DNA from: Blepharisma japonicum
Taxonomy: Eukaryota > Ciliophora > Heterotrichea > Heterotrichida > Blepharismidae
NCBI GenBank assembly: GCA_949751835.1
Contig: CATKHK010000014.1
Location: 1 to 64,000, forward strand
Length of the DNA: 64,000 nt
Direction of reading: 5' to 3'
The notes beneath the pieces are model-generated. The model searched no databases. It was not told the origin of the DNA and saw only the letters and a list, made by a program, of their open reading frames with translations. The position numbers and the translations under genes were made by a program. This document shows, in pieces, positions 46,506 to 57,310 of the stretch. Each line of letters begins with the position of its first letter. The stretch's first letter is position 1.

Positions 46506-47168
46506 CTAAAGATCATAAGGGCAGTAATCCAAATTCATTTGAATTCCACAAATATTCTTGGTTAGCCCATGATATTGCTTCATAAAAGGCTTAGTCCATC
46601 CTCCAAATGGTTGAAAGTCCTTGAAATTTGCCTGATTGTCATAGTTATAATACCAAAGATCAGCCCATGAGACTCCACTCCAGTTAAGCCCAACAATGCT
46701 AGCCCATTCAGTTCTGCTCGTATAAATCCCAACATCAGCAATTTGCTCGGCTTTCAACGTATTTGCCAAAGTAGTAATAAATGCTTGATTAGCTTGCACA
46801 TTACTCGACCATTGATAAGTCTCAATATCAATAAATATGTAGTCAACATATATGGAGAGGTTGTTAAGAGCGGTTGCAAGGTCTTTAACTTGCTTAGCTG
46901 GATTTCCACAAGGAAAGCAAGGAAACATATATAGATTTATACTCCAGGGTGATCCATCAAAATCACAGTTGTTGTAATTATCACTAAGATTTGGATCTAA
47001 CTCGCCTGAGCTGAGTCATGCTCTCATAAATATACCTTGAGGTAAGGGAGAAGCGAGAATGCATGCCCATTGGCTAGTTGTGCCTAACTGAGCAGTATCA
47101 ATGCATTTTGTGTCTTCCGCAACTATAAGAACTGCAAGAGTTAAAATAAGAATAGTCTTGACTCTCAT
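46506..47168 (-). CDS. Secreted GH25 lysozyme, copy 1
   Basis: ATG at 47166-47168, 220 aa. A signal peptide (MRVKTILILTLAVLIVAEDT) precedes a GH25 domain of the nematode LYS / Entamoeba type. Visible features are 'CIDTAQLGTTSQWACILAS' at the N terminus (Asp of the first strand), ELDPNLSDNY, YMFPCFPCGNP, the catalytic DxE in 'YIFIDIETYQWSS', GIYTSRTEWASIVGL and 'FQPFGGWTKPFMKQYHG'. GH25 enzymes cut the MurNAc-GlcNAc bond of peptidoglycan. In a bacteria-eating ciliate it should act in food vacuoles or be secreted. The in-frame TGA in 'MRAWLSSG' is read as Trp. Two near-identical copies lie downstream. Confidence 0.9.
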
Positions 47169-47662
47169 ATTTATTTCAACATAGGTAATAATTGGTATAT
47201 CTTAAAGTTTTATAAAATAGCTTAAGAGCGAGCAGAAAATGTAATGAGTAATTTAAGACTCAAGACATATGCTTAGTTAGATCACATTTAAAATATTAAA
47301 TAAATCTTTTGAGAATGGAATATATTTATCTTGTATTTTCGATATATTTGTAATTGTAAAAAATCTTTAAAGCAAAGCTCTTTAACAACTAAAATATGGA
47401 GAAACTTTATTATTTAAAAAAGACACTTCTTCTATTATATATTAATTATTACTTATAAAGTATTTTATATCTCCTTGTCATCAATCTAAGAATAAAGGTG
47501 CTTTTCCACACCCAGAAAATTTTAAAAATTTATAATCCTATTAAATTCAAAAAAGAATTAGAGGGTTTTGAATGTTTAGACTCGGTAAATCACTATTTAT
47601 GCGCTTCAATCTAAGACTTTTCTTATTAAATATTCAGATAAAAGTTAGAACTTCGTGGGCAT
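47169..47662. repeat. Shared upstream flank of lysozyme 1
   Basis: About 490 bp upstream of the lysozyme start, repeated at 50696-51195 and 53686-54190. It includes the motif 'AACTAAAATATGGAGAAA' and ends at AGAACTTCGTG in all three copies. It presumably holds the promoter. Confidence 0.75.
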
Positions 47663-47707
47663 GACAGTATCTCACTTGGCTAACCCTCCTTCTAAAAAGT
47701 TATCCCT

Positions 47708-48040
47708 TCAAAATTCGAAGACATAAATGCAAGAGTTACAACCCGATCAAGGTCACGCACCCCTACTAAAAGTCAAAAATCACCAGCTAAAAAAGCCACC
47801 CCAGCCAGACCTCCAAAATCTCATAAATCAGGAGAAAAAGTGGCTTCCAAAGCTCTTAAAAAGTTGCCAAAGCCAGCAGAAAAAACTCCTACAACCTCTT
47901 CAAAGGCAGCAAAAAAGACTCTAAAAAAATCAAGGACGAGGAAATCAGGTCTAAAACGGACTATAATGTCAGAGTCTTTACTTGAGTTATTGTACCCTGG
48001 TAGATATTCGATGCCTGCCTGTAGTAGGAGTTCCTTCTAA
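47708..48040 (+). pseudogene. 5'-truncated copy of the H1-like gene
   Basis: It matches 44898-45230 codon for codon from 'SKFEDINARVTTRSRSRTPT' to 'YSMPACSRSSF' and TAA. The first ~49 codons are missing, and a TAA precedes the matching part (47693-47695). No usable in-frame ATG is left before the basic domain. Unlike the full copy it has no internal stop. Confidence 0.75.
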
Positions 48041-49805
48041 ATCTGCAAGATTAAGATGTAGTATAAAAAAAGTTGTATTTAACTTGCTTAAGGCTCTTAA
48101 ACTCATATGAGTTTTAATGGAAATAAACGATTAAAAAATTTCCCTTTTTAATATTTCTTAAACTTTAATATTGATGGTTTAATCTTGCAAATTATAAATT
48201 TTTGTTTATAAAAGACAATAATGCAAAATTGAAAATAGCAAATTTTTATATTGCTTATTATTGCGTATAAATACCGAATTTTTAACTTTTTTACACTTAC
48301 CCAATAGTAAGTAATTTGATTGATAAGAAAACACTTCTATTTGTAATCTTTCATTCCTTATTCTCAGACCAAGATAAGCAAATAATATATAAAGAGCAAC
48401 AAAAGCGTCTAAAAAGGTAGATTATCGAATATAAGTGTGAAAAATATAAATAAAATGTAAAGCATAAGGATGATAAATTCTTATCTAAGCTTTCTCATAT
48501 TTAAAGGTTTAAATGAATTACTATAAAAAATTGAATCTCTAGCATGGCCAAGAAATTCTTGATTGTTAATTTCTTAACACCCTTTCTCTAATGAGGGCTA
48601 TTTTGGCTTGCTCAAGTAGCAATTCTGGTTTCATAAATCCTAATTTTCAAATCTCAAATCTCAAAGTTAAAATTAATTAATAATTTTTGCTCAGAATGCT
48701 TGCTAAATTTTATCGATTTAGTGATAGTTAATTCTATATCTAATATTTTTTAATGTACTTTTAAAAATGTTTTTTTTTACCATATTAAAAAGCTACATAA
48801 AAATATTATCACGGAAAGGTTGAATTTCAGAGAAGTAATTTAGTGATTCATTCGCTATTTTCTTAAGAGTATTTAATTTATCTTCCCTGATAAAGCATTA
48901 TAAGTAGCACATATTGAAATAATTTTTAAATTTGCGCAATAAATGTGAGATTTCATAAATTTTAGTTAATCTTTTCTGATATTTATTTACAATTATATTT
49001 ATAACCCTTTAATATAAGTAATGCTGGATGGCTTGTCAATACAAGTAATTAACTTTACCTTTTTATAATATTAAAATATTTTGCTTCCCTAGCTATTATC
49101 TAGAGTCTTTTAGCTGAAATAGAAAAGAGAAAAAGTTTACTATCTTATTCCATAATTTTAAAGATTCATGAGAGATGAAGATACGGAAAGATTAAAACAG
49201 TATTTGTGTTGCTTATAAGTAAATAATAAAAATGCAAGAGTCAGCAGCCTAAATCTTTTGCCACTTTTATTAAGTTAGATGCTTAAGAAATATAGCGAAA
49301 TCAAAAATAATTACTTAAATTTTAAGTAGAAAAAACCAAATACTATAGATTTGATTGAAAAAGAAAACAACTTCTAGATAAGAGCAAAGTCATAAAGCGA
49401 GTACAGAGGCTAAATTTAAGGTTTTTAAAAAACCAAGCAAATCAGCAACCTTTCATTAAAGAAATTCAGATGTTAATCAAAAAAAAGAATTTTCGGCTAT
49501 ATTGCGTATGCATCTAATATTAATGTAGAAGTAGCAGAAAAGTGTAAGTAAAAATAAAATTATAGATTAAAAACAATAATAGCGAGAAGAGAAAGAAAAA
49601 TTGCAGCTCTATAGGGATTAAATGTTTTTGCCTATGATTACCTTAAAAAGCATTTAAGCTACTAGAATTCTTAGCCAAGACATTTTAGATTGCTTCTCTT
49701 AAACATGGAGCTTTTTAAAAATCACTGTTTTTAAAACTTTTTTGTAGCCATTCTTAAATATTTATATTAAGATATATTTTGGTTTAAAAATGGAGGAGCA
49801 CAGCC
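48041..49805. repeat. Spacer of lysozyme unit 2 with a ~770 bp insertion
   Basis: Bases 48860-49805 match 45370-46278. Bases ~48085-48860 have no match in unit 1. They show scattered similarity to the 3' side of the cysteine-rich protein region, for example 'AAACTTTAATATTGATGG' versus 57325, and 'AAATATAAATAAAAT' context versus 54780. No gene seen. Confidence 0.55.
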
Positions 49806-50030
49806 ATGTCTTTTCGGAACTTTAGACAATCCTCTACCAAAAAACTTGAGTTGTAGCTTGGACCATGCGTGAACAGTCTTTTCCAGGAACTCATTAAAAG
49901 TCCAGAAGTAGTCATTTGAGTAAATTTTGTATAATTTTCAACGTCTGATCAACTTCAAGGCCAGCAGACTCACCTTTCAAGGCTATTTATAGAAGAATTA
50001 ATGAAATTGAAGAATTCTAATTACTTTTAA
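49806..50030 (+). pseudogene. 75-codon relic frame convergent with lysozyme 2
   Basis: It matches 46279-46503: same length, same TAG at codon 17, plus an extra TAA in the middle. Ends 'EELMKLKNSNYF', TAA. Confidence 0.4.
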
Positions 50031-50032
50031 AG

Positions 50033-50695
50033 CTAAACGCCAGTAGGGCAGTAATCCAAATTCATTTGAATTCCACAAATATTCTTGGTTAGCCCATGAT
50101 ATTGCTTCATAAAAGGCTTAGTCCATCCTCCAAATGGCTGAAAGTCATTGAAATTTGCCTGATTATCATAGTTATAATACCAAAGCTCAGCCCATGAGAC
50201 TCCGCTCCAGTTAAGCCCAACAATGCTAGCCCATTCAGTTCTGCTCGTATAAATCCCAACATCAGCATCTTTCTCAGCTCTTAAAGTATTTGCCAAAGTA
50301 GTAATAAATGCTTGATTAGTTTGCACATTACTCGACCATTGATAAGTCTCAATATCAATAAATATATAATCGACATATATATATAAGCTGTTAAGAGCGT
50401 TTACAAGGTCTTTAGCTTGCTGAGCTGGATTTCCACAAGGAAAGCAAGGAAACATATATACATTTAGACTCCAGGGCGATCCATCAAAATCAGCGTTGTT
50501 GTAATTATCACTAATATTTGGATCTAACTCGCCTGAGCTGAGTCATGCTCTCATAAATATACCTTCAGGCAAGGGCGAAGCGAGCATGCATGCCCATTGG
50601 GCAGTTGTGCCTAACTGAGCGGTGTCGATACATTTTGTGTCATCTGCAACTATAAGAACTGCAAGAGTTAAAATAAGTATAGCCTTGACTCTCAT
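50033..50695 (-). CDS. Secreted GH25 lysozyme, copy 2
   Basis: ATG at 50693-50695, 220 aa. A further in-frame ATG exists at 50723-50725, but the shorter start gives a proper signal peptide (MRVKAILILTLAVLIVADDT) and agrees with the other copies. All GH25 features of copy 1 are kept, including DIETYQW. Differences are scattered substitutions (for example LYIYVDYIFID, and CPTGV at the end). No frame damage, so it is probably active. Confidence 0.9.
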
Positions 50696-51195
50696 ATTTA
50701 TTTCACCATAGGCTATAATTGGCATATCTATTTATTATATATATTAAAATTTTATAAAATAGCTTAAGAGCGAGCAGAAAGAGGTATTTAGTAATTTAGG
50801 ACTTAAGATATAGGCTTAGATAGATCACATTTAAATTATTAAATAGATAATTTGAGAATGGAATATATTCATCTTGTATTTTCGATATATTTGTAATTAC
50901 TAGAAAATCTTTAAACAAAGCTATTTAACAACTAAAATATGGAGAAATATTATTATTTAAAAAAGACACTTCTTTTATTATATATTAATTATTGCTTATG
51001 TAATAAATTATTTTAATTCTCCTTGTCATCAGTCTAAAGTGAAGGTGCTTTTCCACACCCAAAAAAATCCTATTAGCTAAAATTTAAAAAAAGAATGAGA
51101 ATGTTTTGCATGTTTAGGCTCGGTAAATCACTTTTCATGCGCTTCAACCTAAGACTTTTCTTATTAAATATTCAGATAAAAGTTAGAACTTCGTG
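50696..51195. repeat. Shared upstream flank of lysozyme 2
   Basis: Copy of the ~490 bp flank described at 47169-47662. It ends at AGAACTTCGTG (about 51186-51196), immediately followed by the GSK3 fragment. Confidence 0.75.
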
Positions 51196-51204
51196 AGTAT
51201 TATA

Positions 51205-51590
51205 TTTCTTCCAGGGATTCCTCCAGATATTATTGATTTTTTATTAAAATTTTGGTTTATTTGTCTTAGCTAAGGCAAAAAACACTGTAAACCTTAGCAC
51301 ATTCATATTTTGATGTTTTAAGAGATAAAAACACTAGAATGCATCATAAAATCCATTGTCAAGTCTGTTTAATTTGACACTGGAGAAAAGAAGTACAGGA
51401 AATTTACAATTGTTTAGGCAATTGACTCAAACGCTGGCTCCAAGCACAAAAAGTTTATAATTATTAGAGATATAGATAATCCAATTAATAGAATTCATAT
51501 TATTATTTTTAAATTTTATTTTGTACTATATAATTGAAATGGTTAATTTGAATTTTGTAAAGATATTTTAAGTTTATTTTTTTTATTTCC
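51205..51590 (+). pseudogene. 3' fragment of a GSK3 gene
   Basis: Bases ~51213-51455 match GSK3 codons for '[20 protein letters not shown]' to the C terminus, with indels and stops, and ~51455-51590 match its 3' non-coding flank. The 5' three quarters of the gene are absent. Because flanking non-coding DNA is included, it arose by DNA duplication, not by reverse transcription of a clean mRNA. Confidence 0.85.
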
Positions 51591-51821
51591 AAATACGAGA
51601 AGTTATCAAAGTTTGTTATTTTTATAATCATAATATTAGAGAATTTCTATAATTCTTTATAAAAATATTGCCTAATCTTTTCTCACTTAAAATTCCAAAT
51701 TTTTTTACCCTTTTCAGCATATTTGCCAAAGTCATGATAAATGCTTATTTTTTACTGAAAATCTAATATTTAATAAATTTAAAAAATTTAATTACTCTTA
51801 AAGAATAGCTTATGAAGGACA
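51591..51821. other. Intergenic
   Basis: AT-rich; no gene. 'CAGCATATTTGCCAAAGTCATGATAAATGCTT' near 51716-51747 is a small scrap of the lysozyme coding region. Confidence 0.4.
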
Positions 51822-52461
51822 CTAATCAGAGCTCATCAAAAACTCTGCTTTTTCACAACTAATTTGAGTTGGTCCATGCCATTGCTTAATTGATGGCTTT
51901 GTCCATCCTCCAAATGGCTGGAAATCATTAAAGTTTGGCTGATTGTTATAATCGTAATACCAAAGATAAGCCCATGAGACTCCACTCCAGTTAAGCCCTA
52001 CAATGCTAGCCCACTCATGACTGCTCGTGTAAATTCCAACAGATTGACTCAAGCTTTTCAGCATATTTGTCAATGTACTAATGAAAGCTTGATTATTTTG
52101 CACGTTACAGACCATTGGTAAGTTTCAACATCAATTCATACACTATCAGCCCCTCCTTGTTCTGTAATGTTTTTAACAAGTTCTTGGGCTTATTTTGCTG
52201 GATTTCCACAAGGAAAACAAGGAAACATATATACACCCATATTTAAACCAACTAAGAATGCATAATCGATGATATTCAGAACGTTTGGATCTAGTTGACC
52301 TGAACTGAGTCATCCTCTAACAAATATAGCTCTGGGGTTTAAGTTCTTTTTGATACAAAGTTAATCAGTGTAGTTTTGAGCTGTCTGGGTAGTGTCATAA
52401 CGAACACTGTTGGCTGTTATAAAACTGCAAGTATTAAAAGAAGCAATGCTTTGCTTATCAT
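51822..52461 (-). pseudogene. Dead, diverged GH25 lysozyme
   Basis: The ATG-like start at 52459-52461 is followed by a degraded signal peptide and domain. MFPCFPCGNPAK is followed at once by TAA, and a frameshift lies near 52115 just after the 'VETYQW' active-site segment. The C-terminal part (51822-52110) is open and close to the family: 'VGIYTSSHEWASIVGLNWSG', 'FQPFGGWTKPSIKQWHG'. It is more diverged than copies 1-3, so it is an older duplicate. Confidence 0.85.
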
Positions 52462-53022
52462 ATTTATTTATTATTAGTTGCTAATCATATTTATTTGCCA
52501 GCATACTTACCATATTTATTCACTGATGTGAGAAAATTAAAAAAATTATTCAAAATCATTAATAAAACGTAAAATAAGGCAATTTGCCACTGGAATACTT
52601 TCTGCAATTATTTTAATATGAAATTCTTTATAATTATATATAAATAAAGATATTCAAATAAATTAAATATTGAAAAATTTTTATTATTTATGAATGCTAT
52701 TATCCTTATAAAAAGAATTTAATTGCTAATTATATATAGAAAATGTTATATAACAAACATTAAATAAATGATGAGTTAAAGTCCTTGCAATTAAGCTCTT
52801 GAACATTAATCTATGATTATGATTTCATTTAATAACACAAAAATTTACAAATACAAAAATGCAAGCTTTATCTAGACTCATTAAAAGTCTATAGAAAAAG
52901 TCATTTATACAAATTTTGTGTGATTTTTCAACGTCTGATCAACTTCAAGGCCAGCAGACTCGCTATTCCATGCTATTTATAGAAGAATTAATGAAATTGA
53001 AGAATTTTAATTACTTTTCAAG
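52462..53022. other. Intergenic and downstream flank of lysozyme 3
   Basis: 52462-52880 is AT-rich with no gene. From ~52885 to 53022 it matches the downstream flank of the other lysozymes (the relic frame), marking the edge of unit 3. Confidence 0.5.
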
Positions 53023-53685
53023 CTAAAGGCCATAAGGGCAGTAATCCAAATTCATTTGAACTCCACAAATATTCTTGGTTAGTCCATGATATTGCTTTAT
53101 AAAAGGCTTAGTCCATCCTCCAAATGGCTGAAAGTCATTGAAATTTGCTTGATTATCATAGTTGTAATACCAAAGATCAGCCCATGAGACTCCGCTCCAG
53201 TTAAGCCCAACAATGCTAGCCCATTCAGTTCTGCTCGTATAAATCCCAACATCAGCATCTTTCTCGGCTTTCAATGTATTTGCCAAAGTAGTAATAAATG
53301 CTTGATTAGCTTGCAAATTACTCGACCATTGATAAGTCTCAATATCAATAAATATGTAATCCACATATATGGCAAACTTATTAAGAGCGTTTATAAGGTC
53401 TTTAGCTTGCTGAGCTGGATTTCCACAAGGAAAGCAAGGAAACATATATAGATTTATACTTCAAGGATTTTCAGGTAAATAAGCGTTGTTGTAATTATTA
53501 CTAAGATTTGGATCTATCTCACCTGAACTAAGAAATGCTCTTATAAAAACACCTTGAGGCGTAGGTGAAGCAAGAAGGCATGCCCATTGGGCAGTTGTGG
53601 CTAACTGAGCAGTATCGATACATTTTGTGTCTTCCGCAACTATAAGAACTGCAAGAGTTAAAATAAGTATAGCTTTGCCTGTCAT
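53023..53685 (-). CDS. Secreted GH25 lysozyme, copy 3
   Basis: ATG at 53683-53685, 220 aa. Signal peptide MTGKAILILTLAVLIVAEDT. GH25 features as in copies 1 and 2, including DIETYQW and 'FGGWTKPFIKQYHG'. It is the most divergent of the three in the first 90 residues (Phe in place of the TGA-encoded Trp at 'IRAFLSSGEID', and YLPENPW before SINLYMFPC), while the second half is almost unchanged. This pattern may reflect gene conversion of the 3' half. Confidence 0.9.
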
Positions 53686-54190
53686 ATTTATTTCATCATA
53701 GATATAATTGGCATATCTACTTATTATCTTAAAATTTTATAAAATAGCTTAAGAGCAAACAGAAAGAGGTAATTAATAATTTAAGAATTAAGATATAGAC
53801 TTAGTAAGATGACATTTAAAGTATTAAATAGATAATTTGAGAATGGAATATATTCATCTTGTATTTTCGGTATATTTATAATTGTAAGAAAATCTTTAAA
53901 TCAAAACTCTTTAACAACTAAAATATGGAGAAACTGTATTATTTAAAATAAAACCTTCTATTATATATTAATTATTACTTATAAATTATTTTAATTCTCC
54001 TTGCCATCAGTCTAAGAATGAAGGTGCTATTTCCACACCCATAAAATTTTAAAAATTTTTAATCCTATTAGCTAAAATTCAAAAAAAGAATGAGAATGTT
54101 TTGCATGTTTAGGCTCGGTAAATTATTTTTCATGTGCTTCAGCCTAAGACTTTTCTTATTAAATATTCAGATAAAAGTTAGAACTTCGTG
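53686..54190. repeat. Shared upstream flank of lysozyme 3
   Basis: Third copy of the ~490 bp upstream flank, again ending at AGAACTTCGTG (about 54180-54190). Confidence 0.75.
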
Positions 54191-54419
54191 AGATTTACGG
54201 TAAGGCTCTTGATCATTCACCAAGGGTTAGTAAGAAATTATAGATTGCTTCTCTTAGAATTTCAGTTCCTTAAATATCAGCAGGAAATTAAATACCTTGT
54301 TTAGTTATTTTTAATATGTATCTAAAGGCTTATAGCTAAGCAGAGAATATAGCTTTGCTTGATCATGCTGTTTTTCTTCTCTTAGGGCTTAAATTTTTTG
54401 ATCATTTAAGATCGTATAT

Positions 54420-54560
54420 CCAACATTATCATGAATACAGAAATCCTCAAAAAGTGCACTTTATAAAGGCAGCTTTAGCACTAAATGCCAAAGAGACTGG
54501 AATTTCAGTTCTTATAAATGAGATGACTATTCAAACCATCTCAAATGCTGTCTAATGTAG
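54420..54560 (+). pseudogene. Relic of the cysteine-rich protein C-terminal domain
   Basis: It contains 'KSALYKGS' and following residues in one frame, matching 'KSALTKDNISGKYQGG' of the gene at 55157-56537 and the relic at 57120-57200. Frame broken. 54191-54420 before it shows no gene. Confidence 0.6.
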
Positions 54561-55156
54561 CCATCGGTAGCATTAATGAAAGTAACCCACCAATTCTTAT
54601 TCATCATTCAGTGAAGGGCCAAATTTATATAAATTCTTAATCAAAATCAATTATTAAGTTTTATTTTCATTACTTATTCCTGATTCCATGAAAAGAGCTA
54701 ACAACATATAAAAGTTTAGCCAAAGCATCTAGAAATGCAGATCATCTAATATAATAGTGATTGATACAAGTGAATCAAAAATATAAATAAAATTATGACT
54801 TTGGAACTAATTTGAGCCTTGCAAAAGGAATTTTAAAATCATTAAGAATTTGCTATTGAGTATAGTCTAATAAATTCTGTTCAAAAATTTTATAATTTTT
54901 TAATGGAGATAAAGATTTAGATATGAATCAGTATTCGCAAATCTAGTTTTGCTTCTCACTAAATTGCTAAAACTCCTGATACGCATCTCGAGTGCGATTT
55001 TCACTAATTCAAAGTCTTCTGCTATCCTTCTGCTTCAAGAATATTCAAAAAGAGCTTATTCCCCATTCCATTTAATTTGAATACTCACCAAGAAGGAAGT
55101 TAATAGCCATAAATTTAAGCATATTTTAACTAAACTTTATGACCTTTATAATAATA
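54561..55156. other. Intergenic upstream of the cysteine-rich protein gene
   Basis: No gene recognised; probable promoter in the last 100 bp. Parts resemble 48340-48480. Confidence 0.4.
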
Positions 55157-56537
55157 ATGATTTTGATAAAGCTCTCAATCGTCTTAGCTGCGCTTTTCAG
55201 CCTCTCCTCAAGTCAAGAATTTATACCTTATGCTAGGTTAGTCATGACATCTAAATGAATAGATGCGAATGATCAAACACAAATAAAAGATTCGTTGGGT
55301 GGCAGCATAAACGCTAAGACTAGTGATGCTTCTAATATGCCATCTACATGTGGATCTACTCCCACACTTACTGCTCATTTCGTTGTAGATTTCTCAGGCT
55401 ACTCACCAAACACTGATGTTGCCATAAGTGCTTGGTATTATCAAAATGCTCATGGTGACACTTCTCAATACCCTTTTGCCTTTGCTCGCAACGCGGATAA
55501 TATTCAGAGTGACTATGCAGTGAGGTCTGATGCTTCAAGTTGGTCAGCATTTTTTAAAGATGCAACTCAGACGGGAAATAATCAACAACAGAATAGCAAC
55601 AATGATATGGTTGTTACAGATAAAGTTGGTAATTTTTAATTTAGGCGAGTGGGTATTCATCACATTTTATTGAACTACTCAAGGAAGCAATATTTATTGG
55701 AAAATTTACTCACTTTTTGATCAGTTAAGCATGCTTGGTTCAGATCCTACTTATGTGATGCCTACCTATATGGATGTTGGGACTTCATGAGATGGTCTAA
55801 TTTACGAGATCATTATTCATAAAGGATCTACATCAACTGGTGTTGCTAATAGTTATGTCATCACTTTACTTGATAATCAAGGAAACAGCTATAATGCGAT
55901 GGCTACGAATATTTGTTCTCCTTGCACTGGTCCGTGCCATCCTGAATATGGGTGCTTAAGTGCAACAGGCTGCCAATGCCTATATGCGTGCTCTGCCTGT
56001 GATTCTTCTGGTAATTGCCAAGGCTGTAAAGATACAATCCGATCTACAAGTAGCAATTGCCGTAATTTTCATTTAGAATGCTTTTTAAACTGCGATTTAT
56101 GCAAATCAAAAACTGAATGCGATCATTGCGCCTCAAATTATTTTTTGAATACTGACAGCAACTCTAATCTGCGCTGTTTTTGTAAGATTTATGCAGCTTG
56201 TGAGACCTCTTGCACAGATTGCATTTCTGGAGAATGCTATACTTGTGCTGATTTAGTTGTTCAAGATGGAACAAGTTGTAGAGAGGACTCAGTCGGGTTC
56301 CAAATAAGCTTCAGTTATCCAAATATTGTCATCGACTTTGCTACTCCTCTGAAAAGTGCTCTTACGAAGGATAACATTAGCGGAAAATATCAAGGTGGAG
56401 CTGGAAATAATATTCTTACTAACGGATGGTCAATCGATTCATTATCAACATTGTCGAAGACGATAGTTAAGACTGATAATATTCAAGATAGTGACCTTCC
56501 AATAAGTATTGACTTCTCATTCAACGGAGGCGCTTAA
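55157..56537 (+). CDS. Secreted lectin-like / furin-like cysteine-rich protein (spliced)
   Basis: ATG at 55157-55159. Removing a 16-nt intron at 55629-55644 gives one frame to TAA at 56535-56537, 454 aa, with three in-frame TGA codons. Signal peptide MILIKLSIVLAALFSLSSSQ. Residues ~25-240 are a beta-rich domain with LamG/concanavalin-like patterns ('AISAWYYQNAHGD', 'EWVFITFYWTTQ'). Residues ~245-375 are furin/EGF-like with ~30 Cys ('CSPCTGPCHPEYGC', 'CTDCISGECYTCAD'). A ~75-residue beta tail follows ('FSYPNIVIDFATPLKSALTK'). Ciliate relatives of this layout are large surface proteins with membrane spans; this one stops without any, so it is secreted or a truncated member. Confidence 0.8.
55629..55644 (+). 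other. 16-nt intron
   Basis: GTAATTTTTAATTTAG. It has GT and AG ends and sits where the frame otherwise hits TAA right after 'TDKVGNF'. Without it the frame continues as 'DKVGEWVFITFYW', a natural beta strand of the domain. Introns of 15-16 nt are a known trait of heterotrich ciliates. Confidence 0.85.
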
Positions 56538-56829
56538 GCTTATGTTAATTCTTAATGGAAAATCGATTTCTAAGTGTTATTTTTAATTTTTTTCTTATTG
56601 AAATGTGTTCTTTGAAATCAATAAGAGTGCAAGTCTAGGAGATTAAATTAGACAATACTACTAGCTCATATGATTATAAGAACTTTTAAGCATTAACTTT
56701 AATATCTATCCTTTAGAATTTCTTTTCATTTTAGCATAAATATTTCTTATTAATATATGCTTTACCTACAGGGCATTGTAGTTAAAGTTTGTAAATTTAT
56801 TTAGCTGAACTTATTTTTATTTGATTGAT
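56538..56829. other. Intergenic
   Basis: No gene seen; 3' flank of the cysteine-rich protein gene. Confidence 0.4.
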
Positions 56830-57310
56830 AAGTCATATACTTATACGCTGCACATTTATAGTTTGTTCTAGACAGGCTTAAGCCTTGAATGGCCTACTTT
56901 AGTTGATACTAGAAATTTTGGAAAGGTAAAGATTATTATCTATGATGAAGTGTCATCAACTGACAATTCTGTTCTATATGTAAACACTTTACTCCATAAT
57001 CAAGGAAGCAGCATAGGTCAAATGCTATAGCCACTCTAATAATCAAAAATTGTTAAAGTAAACAATAAATAGACATAATTACTTATGATTATGCATCCAG
57101 AATTATCATAAATATGCAAATTTTCTAAAAATAGTGCACTTTATAAAGGCAGCATTAGCGTTAAATATCAAGGACACTCCGGCGCTATAATTCTTATGAG
57201 TGACTTATCAGTCGATCCATTATAAGCATTATATAAGGTTTTCACAGGCAGCATTTGTAAAACCGAACTTCAAATTAGTGCTAGTTTCTTATTTGGTGGA
57301 AATTCTTAAA
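56830..57310 (+). pseudogene. Second relic of the cysteine-rich protein gene
   Basis: 56870-57030 aligns by sequence with the segment encoding 'MDVGTSWDGLIYEIIIHKGS' to 'LLDNQGNSYNAMA', and 57120-57300 with the C-terminal tail ('NISGKYQGGAGNNIL', 'ISIDFSFNGG'). The whole Cys-rich part is deleted, and stops and frameshifts abound. Confidence 0.7.

Noticed and set aside
51205-51590. A second, active GSK3 kinase gene
   Set aside because: Only the last fifth of the gene is present, with stops and indels, and the catalytic lobe is absent.
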